64,000 nucleotides of DNA. Source: Heterobasidion occidentale. Lineage: Eukaryota; Basidiomycota; Agaricomycetes; Russulales; Bondarzewiaceae. The notes under the pieces were generated by a model. The model ran no database searches and was not told where the DNA came from. It was given only the letters and a program-made list of their open reading frames with translations. A program made the translations under genes and the position numbers. Every line of letters begins with the position of its first letter. The stretch's first letter is position 1. The DNA lies in contig JBCAQO010000017.1 in the NCBI GenBank assembly GCA_039111635.1, positions 84,103-148,102 of the forward strand, read 5' to 3'. Below, piece after piece: positions 12,394 to 22,681 of the stretch.

Positions 12394-13011
12394 TGTTACG
12401 AACTGCTCGTTCAGTAACCCAAGAGTAACAGGATCTTCCTAGGTCGCACAATGGACTGCGTGGTGGACGGAGTCTCGACTGTATCAGGCGTTGATACAGG
12501 AGGGAATAATGATTGGCTCTAAGAATTCTGTATATGAAGATACAGAAAGAACAAGGATAGCAGTAGGAGGACTGCTATGGAACAAGGAGAATAGACTGAA
12601 GATCCTCAGCCTATTCTATGGGCCTTATATACTATATAGGTCTAGGGTAAGAGTCCGTGTGCTTCTCCAGGTTTCCATCCTAGGAGAGCTGTGGTCGCCG
12701 TCTCTCTCAACCGTGCCTACTCTTGTACTTCTCCAGTCGCACTGATCCATCATGGTGCGACGAGGTGCTTACCCATAAGCCCTAAGCCCATGGCATGTGA
12801 ATGCCTCTCTTATCTATGTACCTATCTTGTGAGCCCCGTGTCCCTCTCATATAGCCTCTACCGATGTCTTGAAGAACCATCGGTCTCGTCGGCTCCTAAG
12901 GACATGCCGAATACCTTGATGTACGCTCCGTAGTGGAGCCGCCTAGCATGTGATGCTTGATCCATCGGTTAGACACGGCCGCTAAGGGCCCCGATCGGTC
13001 AAGTCATAACA
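12394..13011 (-). repeat. 3' LTR of delta
   Basis: The 618-bp LTR spans TGTTACGAACTG to GTCATAACA on the plus strand. In element sense it starts TGTTATGAC. It contains the TATA-like box (12623-12631 on plus) and the R-start sequence (12588-12597) also seen in the 5' LTR. Confidence 0.95.
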
Positions 13012-13024
13012 TTACCCCCTTTCT
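13012..13024 (-). promoter_or_regulatory. Polypurine tract of delta
   Basis: In element sense AGAAAGGGGGTAA lies directly before the LTR start TGTTATG. The same sequence follows the delta-prime LTR at 60673. Confidence 0.8.
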
Positions 13025-13819
13025 AGGTCCCAACTCCTGAGGGGACTACTCGCTTGAGCAGAAACGAGCTTCATCGTCATTCCACGGACAATTGCTTTGT
13101 GGTCGTCAAAATAGATTGGGATGCGTCTTCCCAATATCACTTCGTTTTCTGGGGCGAAGACCGACCTACGTCGTTTACAACGCCTAGGAGTTTTCCGTCT
13201 CCGTTGAGCTGTTTGATCCAGGCTTTAGCAACATCAGCCACAATATTGCGTCGCCCTCGGTGTTCTTCCTTCACCGTACGTTTTGTGTGAGTACACTCCT
13301 AGAGTCAATAGGCAGTTACTCGACCAGGACTCCCTGGTAGGTTTGTTAAACCAGTATTTTCTCTGGCGACGATGCAGAAAGGTGTCGTGCGAATGATTAT
13401 AGGATGAAAATAGAAACTCGTCTGTGGATGGGTGTGTGTTGTTCTTCTTCTAAAGTGCCGAAGGCCATGTCTCAGTGTTTCCAGGATAGATCTTCATCTC
13501 CTTGATCTCCGGTATCGAGGGGACTCCAGGTGTGGGTTGATCGCTTTACTAAGGCTTAGGCCCACCAACCTATCGAGGGTGAACAGTCCTCGACTTGTTT
13601 TGAGTCCGGCAAGACCCCTTTGAAGATCCCTAACTCTGTCAGCCTCATACGGTGGCCTTGTCAGGTTAGAGATTGAGTGTTCGTCCAGAGTTTGTTTTTC
13701 ACTAAGGGTATTGGACACGAGGTAAGGACTTTGAAGAATAGACTTTGAACCCCATGGTCTCTTGATAGATCATGGGTCCACCTCGACGGTAATTATGCGG
13801 GGTTAGCGTAAGGTATGTC
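13025..13819. other. Non-coding 3' region of delta before the hairpin array
   Basis: No convincing reading frame is present. The segment is conserved in delta-prime (60686-61557) with CpG decay, so it belongs to the element. It has several shorter inverted repeats but not the AGTTTA hairpin motif. Confidence 0.5.
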
Positions 13820-14177
13820 CTGGTAGTTTAACGTCGTGCCGGACGCCCGTAGTTTTTACGTCTTTGCGGACGTCCACTAGTTTATCCTTAAGTCGTTGCG
13901 GACTGAGGCTAGTTTATACATAAGTCGTTGCGGACTGCCCTGCTAGTTTAAACCAAGGTCGTTGCGGACCTGTCCTGCTAGTTTAAACCAAGGTCGTTGC
14001 GGACCTATCCATCTTCCAACGTAGGAGTACCTGTAAACAAGACAGCAGGCGTTTCTGCGCGCCGGAACATTCATCGGTGATGCGCATAGGGCCGTAGACC
14101 AGTTCCTCCTTCTTGACAGGGTTCCCATTGAGGCAAGATGGTGACGGTTTATACTATATCAAACCGGATAACTTATA

Positions 14178-14219
14178 GAGTCGCGAGAATAGACGTGAAA
14201 GTCTATTTTGACACGACTC
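14178..14219. repeat. Nested inverted repeat in the delta 3' region
   Basis: GAGTCG (14178-14183) pairs with CGACTC (14214-14219). Inside it AATAGAC (14188-14194) pairs with GTCTATT (14201-14207) around loop GTGAAA. The inner arms overlap the word shared by the primer-binding site and the LTR R start. Confidence 0.65.
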
Positions 14220-14862
14220 ACATGGCCCTGTAGACAGAAGGGCAGCTCAGTTTATCGTCATGAAGGACGGTAACTAGTTTATAGTCATTGCGGACATCCG
14301 CTATTGCCTGGCTTGAACCTCCCGAGCCTCGATAGATTTAATCCTCCGGGGTGAGGGTAGTTTAAGGTCATTTCGGACTAGTCGATGGTCAAGGTTGTGA
14401 CCATCAACCACGTCTCCTATACTTGAAGGAGTAAATAGTTTATCGTCATTGCGGACTAGATCAACATCGTGGCGTCAACAACGATGTCGATCGACATCTC
14501 CTGTGCTGAAAGGAGTAGTAGTTTAACGTCTTTGCGGACGCAGCAATGCCAAAACATATCTCATGTTTGGACACTGCTCATGACCCTGTAATGAAAGGGC
14601 AATCCCAGTTTAACGCCATGGAGGGCGTCCGTAGTTTATCGTCGTTGCGGACACTCGTAGTTTTACATCGTTGCGGATGTCCCGTAGTTTTACATCATTG
14701 CGGATGAAGCAAACACGAGGCACGATCCCAGTTGCCTCTTGACTGGCCCTTGAAGCGGAATCCTTGCTTCGGACTTCAAGGGTAGAATGGGCGCACCATG
14801 GAGTAGTTGTGGTCTTTGTCGTCGAAAGACTGACAACCCGCTCCATGTCCCCAAACCCCTCG

Positions 14863-14920
14863 CACGGAATTGAACCGTGTCGACCCCATATTCTTTTACT
14901 GTAGGGCGTATGGAATATGG
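14863..14920. repeat. Pair of conserved hairpins, one resembling a tRNA T arm
   Basis: CACGG-AATTGAA-CCGTG (14863-14879) reads on the minus strand as a 5-bp stem with loop TTCAATT, the form of a tRNA T arm. Next to it CCATATTC (14886-14893) pairs with GAATATGG (14913-14920). Both are kept in delta-prime near 62461-62518. No acceptor, D or anticodon arm fits, so this is not called a tRNA. Confidence 0.5.
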
Positions 14921-15634
14921 AAGCGCCTCGACCTAGTCGGCAGGGTTCTGCAACGGTGGAGGTCCTCACTTCCACCGTCTGCCAGAATACAACCACGCTC
15001 CGAGGGTCTTGGTAGCTTTAGCGTCGTTCCGGACGGTAACTAGTTTATCGTCATTGCAGACCAAGCCTTTCGTAGTTTTACATCGTTGCGGATGTATTTT
15101 CCGTTTTGGGTACTAATGGAGTGCGGCCATCAGTTCCTGCATCACAGATAGGGTCCCCTAATGCGGAAACGACCCTGTAAAACCAGAGATCCAAAGTGGG
15201 ACGTCCAAGACACCTGTCAGACCTTGACAGCGAGGTTGATCCACCGTTCCCCAACGGTGGGTATGCAACACGATTTCCCACCAATATTCATGCATCATTC
15301 ATGTACCAGTACCAAGGTTATTGTTGTGAATCCTAAGGGCCTCCTAATGCGGAAAGGGCCCTGTAAAACTGGGGATCCAAGCGGGACGCCCAATTCGCTT
15401 GTCAGAATACCTCTTGACAACGAGAGTGTTGAATGCTTGTCCTTCATCTTGAGACTGGAGGGCTGCAACGCGAAATGGTCAGGTACTTCCCCTGCCTTCT
15501 TATCTTTTCACAGTTTAACGTCATGCAGGACGTCCGTTCCGGCGTCCTGTGCGTGAAACCGGTACCTGTGGTGTGGAGGGTCCTTTCCTCTCCATCACCT
15601 TGTTTGTCGACAAGGGGTTCCTCGACTCCCTCGT

Positions 15635-17011
15635 CTAGTATCCTCCGCCAATGTCTCCGTAGTCCCCATATCCTTCATCCAGCCTATAATAGGGGTCGGT
15701 GTCATCGTAATTGTCACCTTCGACCTCGTCCCAGGCGTCTAGTTCCGCTCGAGTCCAGGAAGTAGTTCGCTGAGTCGGGCGCTGGCGGATTGGAGTTCTT
15801 CTACCAATGCGTGGATGCGCTCCTTCAGCTCGATTATCTCGAGGACGGTGTGGAGTCGGCGAATCTCTTGGTCGGGTTCCTCTAGGACTGCTTCGCCTGG
15901 GTTGAAGAATGGCCCTTGTCCTGTGGTTTCCTCGCCCCTCGTTTCTCCTATACCTGGGAGGATGTTCCTCATTGCTGCCTCCGGCGTCCTGCCCGATGGA
16001 TTGTCCTGTCGAAGTGGGAGGAAGGGCCTCTCGGTCCCTTCGTGCCTGTCGTTGGACCGTAGTCCAGACATATTCTGTCTGGGTGGATGCGTCTCGACTA
16101 CTTGTAGCCGGTATCGCTCTGCTAGCTTCGCTCCATGGTTGGACGCGGAATGGGTCAATCCGAACGGGATGGGCGTGGGAGGAGTGTCTTGTGTCGGTGC
16201 GCGAGATGAGGGCGGGTAGGAGCTCCAGATTGATGAAGGAGGAGAACTCGTCCGGATGAATGAGTAGGGCGTAAGCCCCATTATTTCCTCGGGCGTACCA
16301 GGAGGCGGCCCTATGATCATCTGCATAGGCCAGAAGCCTGACCTGGTCGCTCGCGTCAGCGAGGCGTCGGGGTATGTCGTTGCTCTCGCTTCCTGATTGC
16401 CCTGCGAAGAAGTTAGCGAGCCTTTGTAAGGCCAGCGCCGTGGCCATCTGAATTACCGCGGAGATGGTGGTGCGTTGGAGTAGAGCGTCTCCTAGTCCTT
16501 CCAACTCTCCGGGGTGCAGATCTCAACTACTGGTAGGGGGCCCTCTGGTCCTGGCAGCTGATGTACCAGCCGTTGCTGGTTCTTGTATACCTGCCTCAAC
16601 AGTTGTAGGCGGTGCCAGGTCCGAAGGGTTTCCTGGTCTTCTTCCGCCTCTCGTTTCCTGTCTTGCGTCTCCTTGAGCCAACGCTGACATCGGTCGCGGA
16701 GGCGTTGATGGAGCATGCCTTCCTTCTGCTTGACGTCCTTCATCGTGCTCGTCATGAGCTCTCTCAAACCGTGGTGAGGCTCGGGAACCCGTTCGATCTT
16801 CGACGGTGAGCGCGGTTTGGTGGACATTGATTTGTACGGGAACTCCTTCTGGAGTCGTTGGGCGGCTGCTTCGGCTAGGGTGTCCAGTGTCGGGGTTGGC
16901 CACGGCCAGAATGATGTCTGGCGAGGGGTTTCTTGAAGGGGAGGAGGTAGTTCCATCATCGATGAGCATGGCACGTCCAGGGGAGTAATCAAGGGAGGAG
17001 TGGTCGGACAT
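15635..17011 (-). CDS. Extra reading frame of delta downstream of pol, function unknown
   Basis: It lies between the chromodomain and the structured 3' region, on the same strand as pol, where some retroelements carry an env or accessory gene. The N-terminal part (17011 to about 16492) starts MSDHSSLDYSPGR, is serine/proline rich, and in an overlapping frame contains a charged, coiled-coil-like stretch (about 16780-16560). The C-terminal frame (16504 to 15635, 289 codons) includes QRLANFFAGQSGSES, SWYARGNNGAYALLIHP and a tyrosine/aspartate-rich tail ending GDYGDIGGGY. A one-base shift near 16500 separates the two parts. Delta-prime keeps the central block. I see no signal peptide or membrane segment, so an envelope is unlikely. 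I do not recognise the family. Confidence 0.6.
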
Positions 17012-17069
17012 GTACTGGGGAGGATTCTTGCTTTGAAAGAGGGAGGGATGTCTCCCTTTTTATATCTTT

Positions 17070-17480
17070 CTAAAGCCTAATCGCTGCTGGTCGGGGTTTG
17101 TCTGGGTAGCTTTCGTGGAATTCACGAAGTGCCTCGTCGGCCGTATCTTTGAGGAGGGCAAAGGGTTCCCAAGTGTTATCGGCCTCGGAGTATCCGACCC
17201 ACTTGACAAGGTACTTGGTCCCTCGTCCCTGGCGTCTTGAATCTAGAATGGTCTCCACTTTGTAGTGCTCTTCTTCATTCAGGACCTCTGGGGCAGGTCT
17301 GGGGAAGTTCCTTCCGTGGGCCTCTGTCTCATGATATTCCGTGAGTATGGAGCATGAAACACCGGGTGTATCTTCCATGTTTCGGGTATTTCCAACCGAT
17401 AAGCCAGAGGACTGATTCTTTCAGTCACTGAAAAGGGGCCATAGCGTCTAGGTGCCAGCTTGAATTTCGGATGAGTCGTC
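17070..17480 (-). pseudogene. pol: Integrase GPF module and chromodomain of delta
   Basis: Upstream, about 17480-17390 on the minus strand, reads RRYGPFSVTERISPLAYRLE and WKIHPVFHAP, the GPF/Y module at the integrase C-terminus. After a one-base shift the open piece 17378-17070 has HYKVETILDSR, TKYLVKWVGY and DNTWEPFALL, a typical chromodomain with tyrosine and tryptophan cage residues. Chromodomains of this class are known to steer integration to marked chromatin. It is the end of the pol polyprotein. Confidence 0.85.
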
Positions 17481-17605
17481 CGAATATGGGTTCCTTCTAA
17501 CCAAACTTGGGTTCCTACTTCCCACTGCGGAAGTTTCCTGTGTAGGTCCCGGTCCTTGGCGTGCTGCGCTGCTATTTGTAGACTTGCGGCCGCATCTTCT
17601 TGGAC

Positions 17606-18498
17606 TTATTTGATTAGCTGCAAACGTTCAGTCACTGCGGGCACCTTGGTCTCCAGGGCTGAGTCGACTGAATATGGTGGATTGAACCCATAAAGGACTT
17701 CAAACGGCGACTTCCCAGTGGCGGAGTGTCTTCGGGTATTGTGGGAGAATTCTGCGAAGGGGATCAGGTCTACCCAGTTATCTTGATGGTAGTTGCAGAA
17801 AACTCGCAGGAATTGCTCGATCTCTTGGTTTACCCGTTCTGTTTCTCCGTCCGTTTGGGGGTGGTAAGCCGTGCTGAGGGCAGGGTAATTCCCATTCCTT
17901 TCCATAGTTCCCTTGTGAACTTTGCCGCAAATTGAGGACCTCTGTCGGACACCACTTGGTTGGTAAACCATATCGTTTGAACACATGTCCTGGAAGAGCG
18001 TCGTGGTTTCTTCGGCCGTGATTGTCTTCTTGCACGGGGTTATGACTATTCCTTTTGACAGACCCTGATCGACTACCACGTTGATCGAGTCGTAGCCTCT
18101 GCTTTCCGGAGATCTGTCACGAAGTCGGTGGAGATAAAGCGCCAAGGGACGTTTGTGGTTTCCAGCGGTTGGATCGGTGGATGGGTCCTATGGGGAAGGT
18201 TCTTGGTAGATTGGCAGACTGCACATCCATCCACATATGCGTGTACAAATTTGGTCATGCTTGACCACCAATAATGGCGTTGGACCAATTCTAAGGTCTT
18301 TGCTCGGCCCGGGTGTCCTGTAGCCATAGTGTCATGGTGCGTTTTGACAATCATTCGTCGAAGGAGGTCATCCTTTGGGACGCATATGTAACCGTCGCGT
18401 CTTGTGATGCCCTCTTCATGTGTCCATTTTCCTAGGTCGCCCTTCATTGCGTTTGGACCTTTTTCCAGCAGTTTCTTGAGGGCGACATCAACCAGCAA
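17606..18498 (-). pseudogene. pol: Integrase core of delta (frameshifted)
   Basis: The HHCC domain is in the piece 18498-18073 (THHDTMATGHPGRAKT, then CAVCQ). The core has the first aspartate in FISTDFVTDL, the second region around YGLPTK (about 17965), and the catalytic glutamate in ETERVNQEIEQF (about 17840). At least three frame changes and one in-frame TAA near 17606 interrupt it. Given the young LTRs, some of these may be sequence errors. Confidence 0.85.
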
Positions 18499-20985
18499 AT
18501 CGTGTTCCGAGCGCGAGTGTCGAATAAGGAGAGGATGTCCGAGGATACGAGTTCTGTTGCTTTGACGTGTATGCCTTCGCTTGGTTCTACTAGAGTTTCG
18601 CTGGACTCGGTGAAAAATCTGGACGGGAGTAGAGTCTGTGCCTTGTTATCAGATTCCACCCCCTCACTAAGGTCTGGACGCCTGGACAGAGCATCGGCAT
18701 GATTAGTAGTTCCAGCCTTGTAACTGAGCTGGAAGTCAAATCGGGACAAAAACAGACTCCAGCACGCTTGTCGCCTTGACAGGTCGCGCGCCGTCTTAAA
18801 GTGTTCTAGGTTTTTATGGTCCGTCCAGACCTCAAAGGGATGTCGAGCACCTTCGAGGTAGTGTTTCCAGTGTTCCAGTGCTTTGATGATGGCGAGGAGT
18901 TCGCAATCATGCACGTCGTAATTTCGTTCGGCCGGTGAGAACGATCCTGAGAGGTATGCAACAGGGTGCCAGTCGTTATCAGGTCCTTCCTGTAGGAGGA
19001 CTGCACCATATGCTGCGAGGGAAGCGTCGGCAACAAGCCGGTAAGGATGCATCGGGTCAGGGTACAACAGGACGGGTCGGCTGATGAAGGTTTTCTTCAG
19101 TCGGTCAAACACCTGTTGGCACTCCGTGGTCCAGTCCCATTTCACATCCTTCTTCGTGAGGTCATGCAGGGGTCGAGCGATCAGAGAGAATTTATCGATG
19201 AATCGTCGGTAGAAATTCCCTAAGCCTAGGAAAGAGCGGATGTCGCGAACTGTGCGTGGGATGGGCCATTCCTGGATAGCTTCAATCTTCGAGTCTTCCA
19301 TAGCGACGTGGTCTTTTGAGATCGTGTACCCAAGGTAGTTCAGCTTCTCCTTGTGGAACTCGCACTTCTCTGGTTTGAGGTAAAGATCGTTGTCGCGCAG
19401 GATTTGGAGGACTCGCCGAAGAATCACAATGTGTTCCACTGTGGTCTTCGTGAAGATGAGGATGTCGTCCATATATACCGCTATCTTCCGAGCCAGGATG
19501 AGTTCTTGGAAGATCATGTTCATCATGGCTTGGAAGGTTCCTGGGGAATTACAGAGCCCAAAGAACATCACTGTAGGTTCGAAGAGTCCCAAGGGTGTGA
19601 CGAAGGCTGCCTTGGACTCGTCTCCTTTCTTGATGCGCACGTTGTTATATCCCCACCGAACATCGAGCTTTGAGAACACTGTTGCGCCTTTAATGATATC
19701 CAATAGTTCTTGGATTAATGGCAGGGGGGTGACGTCTCGAATAGTGTGTTCGTTAAGGTGACGATAGTCTTGTACCGGACGGAGCTTCCCATCTTTCTTG
19801 CTTACGAAAAAGAAAGAGGCCGCGCTATGTGCTGTTGACCGACGTATTGTTCCTCTGGAAAGGTGCTCTTTGACGAACTTCCCTAACTCGTCATGCTTTT
19901 CCGGGCTCAGGGGAAATATCCGCGGGGCCTGGGGTACAAAAGACGGCTTGAGGTTTATCGCATGGTCCCATATTGTATGTTGGGGGAGCCTCTGCGATCG
20001 TCGTTCGCTGAAGATGTCGAGGTAAGAATGATATTCTGTCGGCACCCGACCTTTCAAGTTGGTGGTGTCGATTTCTTCCTCCAGGTCTTCGTCAAAGCTT
20101 GCGAACCCCGAGGGTTCTGGAGCTACCTTCCTAATGACGGGTTCTCCTGCGCTATCCATTGCGGAGGAGTCAGACGGTGTTTGCGCTTCTTCAGCGACTT
20201 TCCCTGAAGCTTCGCCCTGGGCTGCTTTTTGCTGAGCTTGCCGGCGTTCCTTCCTTTCGGTTATTTGCTCTTCGAGCCATTTCCGAGCTTTGCGTTGTCG
20301 GGATTTGTGCTCGAGTAACTCCATGAACCGAGTTTTCCACTCCTTCGCGGGTACTTGGCTCCATTGTTCTTTAGTCCAAGTCCACGAAGGTCCTACCGGT
20401 TCTGAGACAAGATGCGGTTTTGTCCGCTGGGGAATCTTGTCACCGCGTAGTTTCGCTAGCCATGCCTTCCTGGTAGGCTCTTCCCTTGCCTTGGTAAACC
20501 CATATGGTTGTTGGCAATCTCTGGGGCATCGATCAAAGTGTACTTCACGGCGCCTCCACCCGATGGAGGGGTCGTGGTATTTCAACCAATCCGTTCCTAG
20601 GAGCATGTCGTCTTTCCCTAGATTGGTGATGAACATCTGGACGCGTTCAGTGTGAGTTCTCCCTTGTCTATCCTTGACGGTGAGATTCGCGTCTAGGCCT
20701 CGTCAAATGAGGCCTGCCTTGTTGATGGTGTCATCGACGTTGCGAACGCGGATGGGGCGGTTTAAAGGATAGGTGGGGAGGTTGTGCTTCTGTACCCACC
20801 CTTCGTTTACCAAAATCCCTTCGCATGCTGAGTCGATGGCAGCTCTAGCTCCAGCGCTTCTTCCTCGAGTTGTCAATCGCACGTCAAGTCGAATGGGGGT
20901 AATAATGTGACTGTTCATTGCTCCGATTCGAACATATGACGGGGAATCATACTCGAGTTTCCTCAACCCCCTCTCTTCGGCTGGT
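18444..20985 (-). pseudogene. pol: Protease, reverse transcriptase and RNase H of delta
   Basis: The pol frame opens upstream of the gag stop and runs to 18444 with one in-frame TGA at 20703-20705, where CGA would keep it open. The protease part has AAIDSACEGILVNEG, so the usual D-S/T-G box reads D-S-A. The RT is intact: KKDGKLRPVQDYRHLN, FSKLDVRWGYNNVRI, FGLCNSPGTFQ and the catalytic VYMDDIL. RNase H has LVADASLAAYGAVL, HDCELLAI and WTDHKNLEHF. Past about 18520 a one-base shift moves the frame into the integrase piece. Confidence 0.9.
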
Positions 20986-20995
20986 GAAGGAGAGG

Positions 20996-22210
20996 TCAGG
21001 AAAAATCCTCTGCTAGGTCCACCAACATCTTCTTTGCCTTGGCCTCTCCTACTTCCTGGAAGAGCGCTCGGACCCCATCAGTATCACTGACGGGTCTGTT
21101 GCTTCGTCGTCCGTTAGGCGGTACGTAGCGCTCTCCATCGCTCTGGCGTGATCCTCCCCTTCTCGCGGAAGGGTCCTCACGTTCCACCAAATTACCAGGT
21201 TGTGGTACCCGACGGTGGTGGCCATGAGAACTCCCCTCCTCCAGTCCTCGATGAAGTCCCGCATCGTTTCCCAGCGGGGGTTCTTGTTCGTCTTCATCCT
21301 CCATGTCTGCAGCGCGAGTTCGTCTACCTCCTCCGCCCACCGGCTTGCGCGGATTTCCTCGAGACGGGGGAACGCCTCTACGAGGGGAACGGCAGTCAGC
21401 TATCCCGTGCCCTGGTTTTCCGCAATTATAGCAGGAAAAGGGAGCAGGTCTCTTGCCATCGTATACGCGCTTGTTCCGGTGGGCGTCTCTCTTGCGAGAG
21501 GCGTCAATATCCATATCAACCACCTGGTTGTTCATTCTTCGAGGGGCGTTGGTGGAGTTATAGCGACGAGCTGGTTGGAGGTGAAAGCGATTGAGGAAGT
21601 CGCTTCGGAATGAGGTGGAGTTGGCGAGGATCGCCTTTTGAGCACTTCGGGCTCTTAGGCGTCCATCTATTTCACAGGCAGTGTTGACCCAATCTTGGAT
21701 CGTGTCCTTCGGCGGAGTTTCCTTGTCATAGATTTTGTCCATGACCCTCGGGTCAAGCCCTCTCTGAAAATAGGGAACCTGTTCTTTATCGGTGATGTCG
21801 GCGTCGGCGGCGATAAGGATGAATTGATTTGAATATTCATCCACCGTCATCTTCCCCTGAGAGAAAGACATGAGGGCGCTTCGGGCCTTGTCCGTGAGGT
21901 TCGTTTCCTTGAACTGGAGTTTAAACTTGACAAGGAAGTCGTCCCAAGTTCCTACGGTCTTGGGCGGGGTCGCCCCTACTGTCTTCTTTAGGAAGCTCTC
22001 TGCCCATACGCCGGCCGTCCCGTATCTCATGCACGAGAGAGCGAGGGAAACCTTGTCTGTATCCGTCTTGTATCGGTCTGATTCTGTTGTGAAAAGGAGG
22101 AGGCAATTCATGATGAATTTCTGTGATTGTGTTCGGTCCCCTTCGAAGTTATCAGGGAGCTTGAGCTTGCCCCTTCCCGACGAGACGGGGGGGTCTGTAG
22201 GATTTGACAT
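20996..22210 (-). CDS. gag: Gag polyprotein of delta
   Basis: The frame of 404 codons begins MSNPTDPPVSS at the only ATG after the primer-binding site in this frame. Residues 20-190 form the capsid-like retrotransposon gag domain (FEGDRTQSQKFI, GTWDDFLVKFKLQF, YSNQFILIAADADI). A CCHC zinc knuckle, CYNCGKPGHGIADC, lies at about residues 261-274 in a basic stretch and would bind the RNA genome. A basic, glycine-rich tail follows. The stop overlaps the pol frame, which lies in -1. The leader upstream is also open in the same frame. Confidence 0.9.
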   Translation of the reverse strand: MSNPTDPPVSSGRGKLKLPDNFEGDRTQSQKFIMNCLLLFTTESDRYKTDTDKVSLALSCMRYGTAGVWAESFLKKTVGATPPKTVGTWDDFLVKFKLQFKETNLTDKARSALMSFSQGKMTVDEYSNQFILIAADADITDKEQVPYFQRGLDPRVMDKIYDKETPPKDTIQDWVNTACEIDGRLRARSAQKAILANSTSFRSDFLNRFHLQPARRYNSTNAPRRMNNQVVDMDIDASRKRDAHRNKRVYDGKRPAPFSCYNCGKPGHGIADCRSPRRGVPPSRGNPRKPVGGGGRRTRAADMEDEDEQEPPLGNDAGLHRGLEEGSSHGHHRRVPQPGNLVEREDPSARRGGSRQSDGERYVPPNGRRSNRPVSDTDGVRALFQEVGEAKAKKMLVDLAEDFS

Positions 22211-22669
22211 AATGTTTCGGGTGTTGATCGGTGTTTGAATATCCGAGGATTCGGACTCGGATGTTCCTTCTTCTTCCTCCGATGTGTCCGGGATTTCCGG
22301 TTCGGGGTTCCTGTACTGGGGTGGCTCTACCCAGTCTTCTGCTGTTTTGTCCCAAGCCCACTCAGCTTCTGTTCCGTCTTCTCTTGTGAAGAAGTATTGT
22401 CCTTCTCGGTACGAGCAGTTATCAAAGTTTGGAGGTGCTGGCCGATTGGTGTCGGAGTAATACCAGCGGTTTTCTCTTTGATGGATAGGACGATTGTTTT
22501 GTCGAAGTTGGTTATGGGTTCGTCTAGTGCCTGGTGGAAATCCTAGGCCTAGGTCTTGCTCCAGGGTGTGTGAGGTAACTCTCTTCGGTGGGGGTCTATG
22601 CCACCGATGAGGGTTGTGAGAAAGAGTGTGGCAGCAAGCAGAGTGTGGTGCAAGGTAGGGGTAAAAGCG
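22211..22669 (-). other. 5' leader of delta, open in the gag frame but without ATG
   Basis: From the primer-binding site to the gag ATG the gag frame has no stop (about 150 codons) and reads protein-like, with YFFTREDGTEAEWAWD and an acidic DTSEEEEGTSESESSD run. No ATG occurs in it. It may be an N-terminal extension using a non-AUG start, or a former coding segment. Confidence 0.5.
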
Positions 22670-22679
22670 AGTCTATTCT
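22670..22679 (-). promoter_or_regulatory. Self-complementary primer-binding site of delta
   Basis: Two bases after the 5' LTR, the element strand reads AGAATAGACT. It is the exact complement of AGTCTATTCT inside the LTR (22886 to 22877), which lies 34 bases downstream of the start of a TATA box. This is the arrangement of Tf1/sushi-type self-primed elements, in which the RNA 5' end folds back as primer. Confidence 0.75.
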
Positions 22680-22681
22680 AG

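Larger units (their letters stand above)
13820..15535 (-). repeat. Array of short hairpins with 6-base loops in the delta 3' region
   Basis: About 19 copies of an AGTTTA-like box, a 3-5 bp stem and a 6-base loop, most often nTTGCG. Five-base stems are ACGTC/GACGT (13858-13873, 15518-15533), AGGTC/GACCT (13956-13971, 13991-14006), ACGCC/GGCGT (14613-14628) and ACATC/GATGT (14665-14680, 15080-15095). Four-base stems are CGTC/GACG (13832-13845, 14256-14269, 14527-14540, 15022-15035), AGTC/GACT (13891-13904, 13923-13936) and CATC/GATG (14693-14706). Three-base GTC/GAC stems lie at 14284, 14367, 14445, 14641 and 15050. Different stems keep pairing by changes on both sides, which points to RNA structure. 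The transcript runs on the minus strand. Confidence 0.75.

Noticed and set aside
12491..12933. Frames of 80-84 codons inside the delta LTR
   Set aside because: They also occur in the second LTR (22907-23224), shift with indels and have no protein features; LTR sequence explains them.
14863..14930. tRNA gene
   Set aside because: Only the T arm fits; the neighbouring stem has 8 bp and a 19-base loop and no acceptor stem is found.
13820..15535. CRISPR-like spaced repeats
   Set aside because: The repeats are degenerate hairpins at irregular spacing inside a fungal retroelement, without cas genes.
15635..17011. Envelope gene of delta
   Set aside because: No signal peptide, membrane segment or cysteine pattern is visible.
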